From: Sanguibacter sp. HDW7
Lineage (GTDB): Bacteria; Actinomycetota; Actinomycetes; Actinomycetales; Cellulomonadaceae
DNA: 64,000 bases
Direction of reading: 5' to 3'
NCBI RefSeq assembly: GCF_011300875.1
Contig: NZ_CP049862.1
Span: forward strand, 372,001-436,000
Made by a program: the position numbers and the translations under genes. A model generated the notes under the pieces. It made no database searches. It was not told where the DNA came from and saw nothing but the letters and a program-made list of their open reading frames with translations. Shown here in pieces: positions 8,593 to 16,412 of the stretch. Positions within the stretch are counted from its first letter, which is position 1. Every line of letters starts with the position of its first letter.

Positions 8593-9311
8593 TGCTGTCC
8601 TTCGTGCGAGGAGGGGGCCTCTGCCGGGGTGCGGCGCGCGGCCGGAGGGTCGAAGCGGTAGCCGACGTTGCGCACGGTCCCGATGAGCTGCTCGTGCTCG
8701 GGACCGAGCTTGGCGCGCAGCCGCCGCACGTGGACGTCGACCGTCCGCGTCCCACCGTAGTAGTCGTAGCCCCAGACCTCCTGGAGCAGCTGGGCGCGCG
8801 TGAAGACACGACCAGGGTGGGCGCCGAGGCACTTGAGGAGCTCGAACTCCTTGTACGTGAGGTCGACCGGCTCGCCCCGCACCTTGACCGTGTAGCCCGA
8901 CGGGTCGATGACGAGGTCGCCCGAGGAGATCTCCTCGGCGTCGGCGCGCGCCCCGCTGCGTACGCGCGCACGCTCGAGCGCGAGGCGCAGCCGCGCCTCG
9001 ACCTCGGCGGGCGACGCGTGCTCGAGCAGGAGGTCGGTCGCGCCCCACTCTGCGGTGACGACCGTGAGGCCACCCTCGGAGAGGACGAGGACGAGCGGGA
9101 CCTCGATCCCGGCGGCCGCGATGACGCGGCACATGCTGCGGGCGCCTGCGAGGTCGCGACGCGCGTCGAGGAGCACGACGTCCGCGTCCTGCGTGCCGAG
9201 GAGGGCCGACGGCTCGGCGGGCGCGACGTGCACGCGGTGACCGAGCAGGCCGAGCGCGGGGAGCACCTGCGCGGAGGCCTCGGCGGACGAGGTGAGCAGC
9301 AGGAGATCCAT
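8589..9311 (-). CDS. glnR: GlnR, OmpR-type nitrogen regulator
   Basis: 240 residues very close to Streptomyces GlnR throughout (start [25 protein letters not shown]). The receiver-like domain (~1-115) keeps an aspartate at ~49 but lacks the usual acidic pair, as in other phosphorylation-independent GlnR proteins. The winged helix (~130-225) contains [20 protein letters not shown] and [14 protein letters not shown]. GlnR activates or represses glutamine synthetase, ammonium transport and other nitrogen genes. The ATG at 9311 has a GGAGGGAG ribosome site. A -10 TAATCT lies about 44 nt upstream. Confidence 0.95.
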   Translation of the reverse strand: MDLLLLTSSAEASAQVLPALGLLGHRVHVAPAEPSALLGTQDADVVLLDARRDLAGARSMCRVIAAAGIEVPLVLVLSEGGLTVVTAEWGATDLLLEHASPAEVEARLRLALERARVRSGARADAEEISSGDLVIDPSGYTVKVRGEPVDLTYKEFELLKCLGAHPGRVFTRAQLLQEVWGYDYYGGTRTVDVHVRRLRAKLGPEHEQLIGTVRNVGYRFDPPAARRTPAEAPSSHEGQQ

Positions 9312-9354
9312 GTCCGTCTCCCTCCTGCCTGCCGTACCTGCGGGTCCGTGGCTG

Positions 9355-9360
9355 AGATTA
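9355..9360 (-). promoter_or_regulatory. Candidate -10 element for glnR
   Basis: The minus strand reads TAATCT about 44 nt upstream of the glnR ATG. This would give a short leader carrying the GGAGGGAG ribosome site. No clear -35 is visible. Confidence 0.35.
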
Positions 9361-9496
9361 CAGGCAGGTGCGGCGGATTCGTCGTGCTCGACCGATCTCT
9401 GGGAAGATCGACCAGGCCAGGATCGTCCCGACGGACGACACCGTGGCCGTGGGACGCCGACCGACGCCCCTCGCCCGAGACCATCCAGGACGTGCA

Positions 9497-10231
9497 GTGA
9501 GCAGATCGACCCGCGCCGTCGCGACGGCCGTGGCGGCGTCCCTCCTCGCTGCTGCCTCGTTCCTCGGGCCCTTCGGCGGCTCGGCGGCCGTCACGCTCCT
9601 CGTCCTCGTCCTCGCGATCGGCTGGCCGCGGCTGCTCTCGCTGCCGTGGGCGGCGGGGTCCGCGACCGTCCTCGGGCTCGTGGGCGTCGGAGGGGTCGCG
9701 GCCGTCGAGCTCAGCGACGGCAAGCTCGGCACGCTGCCGTTCGTCGTCGCGTGCGGGCTCGTGCTCGCCTTCCTCGTCGAGATGCTGCGCACGGACGGGC
9801 GGCCCCGGCTCGTCGAGTCGCTCACCGGCACCGTCGCTGGTCTCGCCGTCGCTGTCTGCGGCGTCGGCTGGGTCGCGGTCGTCGAGCACGACGGCGGGCC
9901 CGACCTCGTCGTCGTGAGCGCCGGTGCGCTCGCCGCTGCGAGCGTCGCCGCCGTGCTCGCCCCGTGGAAGGGCTGGGTGAGCGTGGGCATCGCGGTCGCT
10001 GCCGGCGCGGCCGTCGGCACGGGGATCGCTGCGGCGGTGCCCGCGACGACGCTCGGTGAGGGCGCGGTCGTCGGTGCGGCTGCGGGCGTGCTCGCCGCCT
10101 CGCTCCACGTGCTCCTCGAGAAGCTCCCCACCTCGACATCACGCCTCGGCGGGCTCGCGAGCGCCGTCGTGCCCGTCCTCGTCCTCGGCGTCGTCGCGTA
10201 CGTCGTCGGCGACCTCCTCGGCGCGCTGTAG
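9497..10231 (+). CDS. Polytopic membrane protein of unknown function
   Basis: 244 residues starting at a GTG. The protein is almost entirely hydrophobic, with about eight or nine membrane segments made largely of Ala, Val, Leu and Gly, separated by short polar turns (for example [21 protein letters not shown]). There are no recognisable transport or catalytic motifs. It is divergently oriented to glnR, 185 bp away, and followed by a short membrane protein gene. Conserved hypothetical membrane proteins occur next to glnR in related genera, but I cannot assign a family. Confidence 0.7.
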   Translation: MSRSTRAVATAVAASLLAAASFLGPFGGSAAVTLLVLVLAIGWPRLLSLPWAAGSATVLGLVGVGGVAAVELSDGKLGTLPFVVACGLVLAFLVEMLRTDGRPRLVESLTGTVAGLAVAVCGVGWVAVVEHDGGPDLVVVSAGALAAASVAAVLAPWKGWVSVGIAVAAGAAVGTGIAAAVPATTLGEGAVVGAAAGVLAASLHVLLEKLPTSTSRLGGLASAVVPVLVLGVVAYVVGDLLGAL

Positions 10232-10302
10232 GCGCGTCGCGTCCGCGCGCGGACGTGACCGAGGCCGCGTGGACGGGCCCCGCGCGGTGCTCCGACGACG
10301 GC

Positions 10303-10308
10303 TAGGAT
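10303..10308 (+). promoter_or_regulatory. Candidate -10 element for the 37-residue membrane protein (leaderless)
   Basis: TAGGAT, identical to the nth element, lies 6 nt upstream of the ATG at 10315. Confidence 0.5.
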
Positions 10309-10314
10309 CGGGTC

Positions 10315-10428
10315 ATGAATATCGAGCTGCTCGAGGGTGTGTTCATCGGCCTGCTGGTCGCCGCGACCGCGACCATCACCTGGTTCGCGGGCTTCGTCGT
10401 CGTCCGGCTCTACAAGGGACAGCGCTGA
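10315..10428 (+). CDS. Small single-pass membrane protein (37 residues)
   Basis: Short ORF beginning MNIELLEGVFIG and ending RLYKGQR. A single hydrophobic helix (~9-30, GLLVAATATITWFAGFVVV) is followed by a positively charged tail, giving a likely N-out topology. It is supported as a gene by the leaderless promoter TAGGAT, an ATG start and a membrane-helix composition that would not arise by chance. Function is unknown. It lies between the polytopic membrane protein and the nitrobindin-like gene. Confidence 0.6.
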   Translation: MNIELLEGVFIGLLVAATATITWFAGFVVVRLYKGQR

Positions 10429-10505
10429 GCGGGGCGCCGGCGACGCCGCCGGCGCCCTGACCAGCAGCTCGCCGTCCGCCGTTCCACCTGCACCGGAGTC
10501 ATACC

Positions 10506-11036
10506 GTGGCCTTCGCCTTCCCTGACGGTCTCGCCCCCGAGGCCTATCCTCTCGCCTGGCTCGTCGGACGCTGGACCGGCGCCGGCGTCATCAAGTACCC
10601 GGACATCCCGGAGACGCCGTTCGTCCAGGACGTGACGTTCGACCACGACGGTGGCCCCTACCTGCGCTACGAGTCGACGATCCGCCTGCCCGCGGAGGAC
10701 GACGAGGCCGAGCCCACCGTGTGGTCCACGGAGACCGGCTACTGGCGCATCTCGCCCGAGCCCTTCGAGGGCATCGGCGAGGGGCAGACGTCGCTCGAGG
10801 TCCTGCTCGCCGACCCGGCGGGGCGCGTGAGCGTCTACCTCGGCGCCATCGGCAACGGTCGCGTCGACCTGGGCTCCGACTTCATCGCGCGGACCGGCAC
10901 CGGCGCGGACGTCACGGCGTCCAAGCGCATCTACGGCCTCGTCGAGGGTCGTCTGCTGTGGGCGTGGGAGCTCGCCGCGTTCGGCAAGCCGCTGCAGAAC
11001 TACGCCTCGGCCGAGCTCGACCGCGTCACGGAGTGA
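10506..11036 (+). CDS. Ferric nitrobindin-like / FABP-type beta-barrel protein without the heme histidine
   Basis: 176 residues starting at a GTG. It has the nitrobindin barrel signatures: LAWLVGRWTGAGVIKYP at ~17-33 (GXWXGXG), TGYWRISP, SDFIARTGTGADVT and the closing strands LLWAWELAAFGKPLQNYASAELDRV. In heme-binding nitrobindins the segment after PLQ holds the proximal histidine (for example PLQDH in the mycobacterial protein). Here the matching residue is tyrosine (PLQNY). The protein may thus bind heme differently or not at all. Peroxynitrite isomerase activity should not be assumed. The gene is followed after 4 bp by ygfZ. Confidence 0.85.
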   Translation: MAFAFPDGLAPEAYPLAWLVGRWTGAGVIKYPDIPETPFVQDVTFDHDGGPYLRYESTIRLPAEDDEAEPTVWSTETGYWRISPEPFEGIGEGQTSLEVLLADPAGRVSVYLGAIGNGRVDLGSDFIARTGTGADVTASKRIYGLVEGRLLWAWELAAFGKPLQNYASAELDRVTE

Positions 11037-11040
11037 CGCG

Positions 11041-12183
11041 GTGACGGGCCAGGACGCGACCCCCGTGCGCTGGAGCCCCCTGCTCGCGCGCCACGGCGCG
11101 GTGCCCGCGCTCGCGCCCGACGAGGGCGTCGCCTGGCACTACGGCGATCCCTTCGGCGAGCAGCGCGCGCTCGAGCGCCGCAACGCGTTCGCAGACCTCT
11201 CGCACACGGGCGTCGTCACCGTGACGGGTCCGGACCGGCTCACGTGGCTGCACTCCATCACGTCCCAGCAGCTCACCGGGCTTGCGCCGCGCACGTCGAC
11301 CGAGCTGCTCGTCCTCGACCCCCACGGGCACGTCGAGCACGCCGCGGGCGTCGTCGACGACGGCACCACGACGTGGCTGCTCACGGACGGCGACCACGCC
11401 GCCCCGCTCGCCGCGTGGCTCGACCGGATGCGCTTCATGATGCGCGTCGAGGTCGCCGACGTCACCGAGGAGTGGGCGGTCCTCGGCGAGAACGTGCGCG
11501 CCGAGGGCCAGGAGGGCGAGCCCGTCACCTGGCTCGACCCGTGGCCGACGGTCGCGCCCGGCTCGACCCGCTACGGTCCCGCCGCCGACGAGCACCCGGG
11601 CGCCGACCGCGCGTGGCGGCTCGTCCTCGTGCCGCGCACGTCGCTCGTCGACGAGGTGCGGGCGCGCGAGGGCGCGGGCTGGACGCTCGTCGGCACGTGG
11701 GCGACCGAGGCCGCGCGAGTCGCGGCGCTGCGCCCGCGCGTCGACCTCGACGTCGACGACCGCACGATCCCGCACGAGCTCGACTGGCTGCGCACCGCGG
11801 TGCACCTCGCCAAGGGCTGCTACCGGGGTCAGGAGACGATCGCGCGCGTCCACAACCTCGGCCGTCCGCCCCGCCGGCTTGCGTTCGCGCACCTCGACGG
11901 CTCGGAGAACCTCCTGCCTGTCACGGGTGCCGAGGTGAGCGTCGGCGAGAAGGTCGTCGGTCGTGCGACGTCCGTCGCGATGCACCACGAGCTCGGGCCG
12001 ATCGCGCTCGTCGTCCTCAAGCGCAACGTCGACCCCGCCGCCGACCTCGTCGTCGCAGCCGAGGGCGGCACGGTCGCCGCCGGCCAGGAGGTCGTCGTCG
12101 CGGCCGACGGTGTGACGCCCGACCGTCCGGCGGCGCGAGCGCCTGTCGCCCGGGGGCTCGCACCGCGTCAGCGGCGCGACTGA
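11041..12183 (+). CDS. ygfZ: YgfZ-type folate-binding protein (GcvT family), Fe-S cluster assembly/repair factor
   Basis: 380 residues beginning GTG 4 bp after the preceding gene. The GcvT-like fold is shown by DLSHTGVVTVTGPDRLTWLHSITSQQ (~54-79) and the diagnostic YgfZ motif KGCYRGQET at ~259-267, whose cysteine is needed for function in E. coli YgfZ. YgfZ supports tetrahydrofolate-dependent maintenance of Fe-S enzymes such as MiaB. The C-terminus is extended by a Pro/Arg-rich tail. It overlaps the next gene (TGATG). Confidence 0.88.
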   Translation: MTGQDATPVRWSPLLARHGAVPALAPDEGVAWHYGDPFGEQRALERRNAFADLSHTGVVTVTGPDRLTWLHSITSQQLTGLAPRTSTELLVLDPHGHVEHAAGVVDDGTTTWLLTDGDHAAPLAAWLDRMRFMMRVEVADVTEEWAVLGENVRAEGQEGEPVTWLDPWPTVAPGSTRYGPAADEHPGADRAWRLVLVPRTSLVDEVRAREGAGWTLVGTWATEAARVAALRPRVDLDVDDRTIPHELDWLRTAVHLAKGCYRGQETIARVHNLGRPPRRLAFAHLDGSENLLPVTGAEVSVGEKVVGRATSVAMHHELGPIALVVLKRNVDPAADLVVAAEGGTVAAGQEVVVAADGVTPDRPAARAPVARGLAPRQRRD

Positions 12184-13274
12184 TGCCGGGCCCGGTCCGG
12201 ACAGTCCGTCGCCGGGCCCTGCAGCTGCGCGTCCTCCAGGGGCGCTCGCGCGTGCGCCGCGCGTTCCTTCCCGTTCTGCAGGCTGCCGTCGCGGCGAGCG
12301 CCGCGTTCGCGTTCGCGTTCTACGTCCTCGGGCACGAGATGCCGTTCTTCGCGCCCATCTCCGCGTGGGTGTGCCTCGGGTTCTCCGCCGACCGTGAGCT
12401 GCGGCGCGTCGCCGAGCTCGGCGTGGGCGTCGCGCTCGGCGTCGGGTTCGGGGACCTCGTCGCGCACGGGATCGGCTCGGGCTGGTGGCAGATCGGGCTC
12501 ACCCTGCTCGCGGCGGCGCTCCTCGCACGCTTCCTCGACCGCGGGCAGATGCTCACGACGCAGGCCGGCGTCCAGGCGATCGTCATCATCGGCATGCCGC
12601 AGATCCAGTCGGGGCCCGTCGGGCGCTGGACGGACGCGGCCGTAGGCGCCATCGCCGCGCTGCTCGTCGCCACCCTGACGCCCGGCGACCCGCGCCGGCA
12701 CGCGCGCGCCCTCGGGGCCGAGGCGACGACGGCGCTCGCCGAGATGCTGCGCGAGCTCGCCGCAGGGCTGCGCACGCACGACGTCGATCGCGTCCGTGCG
12801 GCCCTCGACCGCGGCCGCGGCACGCAGGGGCTGCTCGAGGACTGGGCGGCGTCCGCGCAGGCCGGTCTGCACAACACGCGGCTCGACGCGGCCTCGCGCC
12901 GCTACCGGGAGGACTTCCAGGTGCTCGTCCGGCAGGCCGAGATGCTCGACCGTGCCGTGCGGTCCGTGCGCGTCCTCGCCCGACGTGCGATCTCGGTGCC
13001 CGTCGACGCGGAGCTCGACGGTGCGGGCGAGCTCATCGGACGTTCCGCGCGGGCGACCCAGGTGCTCGCGGCCGTCATCGGTGCCGGGTCCGACCCGACG
13101 CCCGCCCGCAACGCCCTGCGCGACGCCGCGTCCCTCGCCGACCCGGGCGCGCTCGGGGAGGCCGGGTGGCAGGTGCAGTCGCTCGTCATGCTCATGCGGT
13201 CGCCGCTCGTCGACCTGCTCGAGGCCGCCGGGGAGCCGCCCGAGGCCGCACGGGACGCGCTGCCGACGCTCTGA
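12183..13274 (+). CDS. FUSC-family (aromatic acid exporter-like) membrane protein
   Basis: 363 residues, ATG overlapping the ygfZ stop. The N-terminal half contains about five hydrophobic segments (AAVAASAAFAFAFYVLG, FFAPISAWVCLGF, LGVGVALGVGFGDLVA, IGLTLLAAALLARFL, AAVGAIAALLVATLTPGDPRRHAR), the pattern of FUSC/DUF2955-like proteins. The C-terminal half (~185-363) is a predicted soluble helical domain. Related proteins (YhcP/AaeB) export aromatic acids, but the half-size form here could have a different role. Probably co-transcribed with the nitrobindin-like gene and ygfZ. Confidence 0.72.
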   Translation: MPGPVRTVRRRALQLRVLQGRSRVRRAFLPVLQAAVAASAAFAFAFYVLGHEMPFFAPISAWVCLGFSADRELRRVAELGVGVALGVGFGDLVAHGIGSGWWQIGLTLLAAALLARFLDRGQMLTTQAGVQAIVIIGMPQIQSGPVGRWTDAAVGAIAALLVATLTPGDPRRHARALGAEATTALAEMLRELAAGLRTHDVDRVRAALDRGRGTQGLLEDWAASAQAGLHNTRLDAASRRYREDFQVLVRQAEMLDRAVRSVRVLARRAISVPVDAELDGAGELIGRSARATQVLAAVIGAGSDPTPARNALRDAASLADPGALGEAGWQVQSLVMLMRSPLVDLLEAAGEPPEAARDALPTL

Positions 13275-13284
13275 GCTGTGCGGC

Positions 13285-13734
13285 CTACGCGTCGGTGGGC
13301 GCAGGCGCGTCCGCGTCGTACACGATCGTCACCGGACCATCGTTGACGAGCTCGACCTGCATGTTCGCACCGAACCGGCCCGTGCCGACCGTGACGCCGA
13401 GCGCCCGCAGCTCGGCCGCGACCGCATCGACGAGGGGCTCGGCGACCGATCCGGGCGCGGCCGCCGTCCACGACGGACGGCGACCCTTGCGGACGTCGCC
13501 GTAGAGCGTGAACTGGCTGATGACGAGGACCGGCGCGGACTCGTCGAGCACCGACCGCTCCCCGTCGAGGATCCGCAGGCCCGCGACCTTCGACGCGACC
13601 GCGCGCGCCTGCGCGGTCGTGTCCGTGTGCGTGACACCCACGAGGACGACGAGGCTCGGGCCGTCGAACGCCGCGAGGACCTCGCCGTCGACCGACACGG
13701 AGCAACGTGAGGCGCGCTGGACGACGACCCTCAC
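13285..13734 (-). CDS. dtd: D-aminoacyl-tRNA deacylase
   Basis: 149 residues with [17 protein letters not shown] at the start, SQFTLYGD at ~73-80 and NDGPVT near the C-terminus (the GP dipeptide of the cross-subunit active site). The enzyme hydrolyses D-aminoacyl-tRNA and glycyl-tRNA-Ala, keeping D-amino acids and mischarged glycine out of protein. Length is normal. It lies 1 bp downstream of the DUF2516 gene on the same strand, so the two are likely co-transcribed. It converges with the FUSC-family gene 10 bp away. Confidence 0.93.
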   Translation of the reverse strand: MRVVVQRASRCSVSVDGEVLAAFDGPSLVVLVGVTHTDTTAQARAVASKVAGLRILDGERSVLDESAPVLVISQFTLYGDVRKGRRPSWTAAAPGSVAEPLVDAVAAELRALGVTVGTGRFGANMQVELVNDGPVTIVYDADAPAPTDA

Positions 13735-13735
13735 G

Positions 13736-14059
13736 TCACCACCCCTGCGGCTTGCGCGGCGGGCGGCGCCGGTACGGCGCGACCGCGGGCCGCACGTCGA
13801 CGACGAAGATGATCGCCGCGACCGCCGCGATGATCGCGAGGAAGTTCATCGGGCTGATGAACCCGGGGAACGGCAGCGCGAGGAAGCCGACCGCGGCCCC
13901 GACCCCGACGATCGTGAGCCACACCTCGCGCGAGAGCTTGCCCGCGTTCTTGAACGCCTGCGCGGGCGTGCGGATCGCTTCGACGAGGGCGAACACCTCG
14001 ATCGCGAACGCGCCGATCGCGAGGACGAGGACGACGAGGTACTGCAGGTCGGAGATCAC
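13736..14059 (-). CDS. DUF2516 family membrane protein
   Basis: 107 residues, ATG start [29 protein letters not shown]. Three predicted membrane helices are followed by a proline- and arginine-rich cytoplasmic tail ([15 protein letters not shown]). The pattern with [11 protein letters not shown] and [25 protein letters not shown] matches the actinobacterial DUF2516 family, of unknown function. It is placed between an ABC ATPase gene and dtd on the same strand. Confidence 0.82.
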   Translation of the reverse strand: MISDLQYLVVLVLAIGAFAIEVFALVEAIRTPAQAFKNAGKLSREVWLTIVGVGAAVGFLALPFPGFISPMNFLAIIAAVAAIIFVVDVRPAVAPYRRRPPRKPQGW

Positions 14060-14083
14060 AGGGGAACCGTTCGTGCCGAAGGA

Positions 14084-14854
14084 TCAGGGGATGCGCTGGA
14101 CAGCGAGCGGAGCCGCCGCCGCGAGCTCGCGCAGCGCCGGATGCTCGGTCGACGCGAGCGTCGGGAACACGGGGCCGCGCGCCACGATCTTGCCACCTGC
14201 GAGGAAGATCGCGTCCTGCGTCATGCGAGACACGAGCTCGAGGTCGTGCGAGACGAGGACGACAGCCGTGCCGAGATCCTGCGCGACCTCCGAGATGCTC
14301 GCCGCGATGTCGCCGCGCATCGCCGGATCGAGCGCCGTGAGCGGCTCGTCGAGCAGCAGGATGTCGGGCCGGCCCGCGATCGCGCGCGCAAGGATGACAC
14401 GCTGACGCTCGCCTCCCGAGAGCGTGTAGCCCTGACGCTGCGCGACGCTGCGGGGGAGCGCGACGACGTCGAGCAGCTCCTCGACCGTCCGGTTGACCGT
14501 CCGGCCGGCCTTGCGTGCGTCCTTGAGGCCCTCCTCGACGAGCTTCGTCACCGTGCGCGCGCGCTCCGGCTCCGTGAGATCGCCCTGGAGGACGCGGCGG
14601 ACCGACGACGCGAAGAGCTTCTTGTCGCGGCCCACGCGGTGCACCGCGCGGCCGTTCCACGTCACCGAGCCACGGTCGGGCTTGACGACGCCCTGCATCG
14701 CGCGCAGGAGCGTCGTCTTTCCGGCCCCCGACTCGCCGACCACACCCAGCGGGGCGTCGCCCGGCGTCACCGTGAGGCTCACGCCCTCGAGGACGAACGA
14801 GCGCTCGTAGCCCGCGAAGAGATCGGTGACGACGAGGGCAGATGCGGAGGGCAT
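14084..14854 (-). CDS. ABC transporter ATP-binding protein (orphan)
   Basis: 256 residues from the ATG at 14854. Walker A GESGAGKTT (~39-47), signature LSGGERQR (~147-154), Walker B DILLLDEP and H-loop SHD are all intact, so it should hydrolyse ATP. The signature region resembles the oligopeptide/nickel (Dpp/Opp/Nik) class. A basic insertion (GRDKKLFASSVRRVLQGDLT) lies between Walker A and the signature. No permease or binding protein is adjacent, so its partner must be encoded elsewhere. It could also be a soluble ABC protein. Confidence 0.8.
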   Translation of the reverse strand: MPSASALVVTDLFAGYERSFVLEGVSLTVTPGDAPLGVVGESGAGKTTLLRAMQGVVKPDRGSVTWNGRAVHRVGRDKKLFASSVRRVLQGDLTEPERARTVTKLVEEGLKDARKAGRTVNRTVEELLDVVALPRSVAQRQGYTLSGGERQRVILARAIAGRPDILLLDEPLTALDPAMRGDIAASISEVAQDLGTAVVLVSHDLELVSRMTQDAIFLAGGKIVARGPVFPTLASTEHPALRELAAAAPLAVQRIP

Positions 14855-15049
14855 GGGGGTCCGTTCGTTGCTGGTGCCGGCAAGGCCTGTCCCACGGTAA
14901 CGGGTGGGGAGGACCACGGGTTCCGTCCGGTGAGATGCGGCACACTGTTCCGGTTGCGGTGCCATCGGACGGATGTGAGGATCCTCCTGCGGGTTTGAAC
15001 CGAGCAAGGGGCAAGGTTGAGCCGCACCAGACGAAAGCCAGGGGATGAC

Positions 15050-16210
15050 ATGGAGCTTCGTTCATTTTCCGCTGCCGTGATCACGGTCGCGCTCGGTGCC
15101 GCCGGGCTCGCCGCCACGGCGCCCGCCGCGACCGCCGCAGGCGTGACGGCCACCTCGGTCAAGTCCGCGTCGTCCAACGGGACGACCGTCACCGTGTCCA
15201 CCTACGACCAGCTGACAGGTTCGACCCACGAAGACCTCTTCCCGAGCGTCATCTCGGTCTCCGTCGCGGTGCCGGCCGCATACCGCTACTACTCGGCATA
15301 CGGCGCCCCGAGGACCGCCGAGGTCGAGTGGATCGCCACCGCGTCCTCCGCGGGTGACCCGGGGTGCGTCCTCGCCTCCCGGGACTCGTTGGGTGAGGGT
15401 AACGGCGGCGCCAACTGGACCGACGTCCTCTACAAGGACACCGACCCCGGCAGCTGCACCGTCACCGTGGACGTCTGGGCCACCCGCCGCGTCGAGGGCC
15501 ACCCCGCCGCGAGCTACGACGCCAACATCCGCGTCCAGGTCCCGCTGAAGTACGTCGCCCAGGCTTTCTTCACCGACGTCAAGACGTCGCGGACGTCCGT
15601 CACCAAGGGCGGGATCGTCACGATGTCCGGCATCCTCAAGTACGACGACGCCTACGGCCTCCGGAGCGCGTCTGTCCTCGGTGGCGCTCCGCTCCACGTC
15701 GAGGAGACCACGAGCAGCCCGACGAACCCAGCCGCAAAGTGGCGCCAGGTCGCAACCATCAAGACCGCGTCCACCGGTGCCTGGAACGTGCGTCTCAAGC
15801 CGAGCCGCTCCGCGTCCTACCGCGTCGTCTACCCGGGCAGCTCGATCTACCTGGGCGCGAAGACCTCGCCCTCCCCGATCATTCGTGTGACGACGCCCGC
15901 CGCCACGAAGCTGTCCGCCCCGAAGGCATCGCTCTCGACGGTGAAGAAGGGCGCGTACACGACGCTCTCCGGCAAGGCGTACGTGAAGTCCGGCTCGAAG
16001 TACAAGGGCTACGCCAAGGCCAAGGTCACCGTCCAGAAGAAGGTCGGCACGAAGTGGAAGACGGTCAAGACCGTCACCGCCAGCAAGTCCGGCACCTGGA
16101 AGCTCAAGATCAAGGCCACCTCGACGGCGACCTACCGGACGTACATCAAGCAGACCAGCAGCACGAAGTCCGCGACGTCCCGCAGCATCAAGGTCACCGT
16201 GCGTCGCTGA
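15050..16210 (+). CDS. Secreted protein with bacterial Ig-like/beta-sandwich repeats
   Basis: 386 residues from the ATG at 15050, which has AGGGG 6 nt upstream. A Sec signal peptide (LRSFSAAVITVALGAAGLAATAPAATAAG, cleavage near residue 30) is followed by a unique region with two cysteines (~115 and ~143). Two tandem beta-sandwich units follow: ~185-285 and ~295-386. Each starts with a K(T/A)SxxxVxKGxxxTxSGxxxY pattern and ends with a strand pair. The last ~90 residues are Lys/Thr-rich (KAKVTVQKKVGTKWKTVKTV), typical of surface-binding Ig-like modules. No sortase motif or catalytic domain is seen. Role unknown; perhaps surface or polymer binding. Confidence 0.75.
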   Translation: MELRSFSAAVITVALGAAGLAATAPAATAAGVTATSVKSASSNGTTVTVSTYDQLTGSTHEDLFPSVISVSVAVPAAYRYYSAYGAPRTAEVEWIATASSAGDPGCVLASRDSLGEGNGGANWTDVLYKDTDPGSCTVTVDVWATRRVEGHPAASYDANIRVQVPLKYVAQAFFTDVKTSRTSVTKGGIVTMSGILKYDDAYGLRSASVLGGAPLHVEETTSSPTNPAAKWRQVATIKTASTGAWNVRLKPSRSASYRVVYPGSSIYLGAKTSPSPIIRVTTPAATKLSAPKASLSTVKKGAYTTLSGKAYVKSGSKYKGYAKAKVTVQKKVGTKWKTVKTVTASKSGTWKLKIKATSTATYRTYIKQTSSTKSATSRSIKVTVRR

Positions 16211-16226
16211 CCCTGTGCCCTGAGAG

Positions 16227-16267
16227 ACCGACGGCCGCCTTCCCCGCGTGGGGAGGCGGCCGTCGGT
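16227..16267 (+). terminator. Terminator after the secreted Ig-like protein gene
   Basis: An ~18-bp GC-rich stem (ACCGACGGCCGCC.../...GGCGGCCGTCGGT) around GCGT, starting 17 bp past the stop codon. Confidence 0.75.
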
Positions 16268-16412
16268 GCGTCGGGGGCGTGCGAGAAGCCGGGGGCTCGG
16301 GGAGCACGCGGACGGCGACGCGGCCGCCGCGATGCGCCTTGGGTTGTGCCCGCGAGCGCGGGGAGCACCGATGGCCGCGAGAGCCGAGAGGATGACGAGG
16401 AGGGTCACCCGC

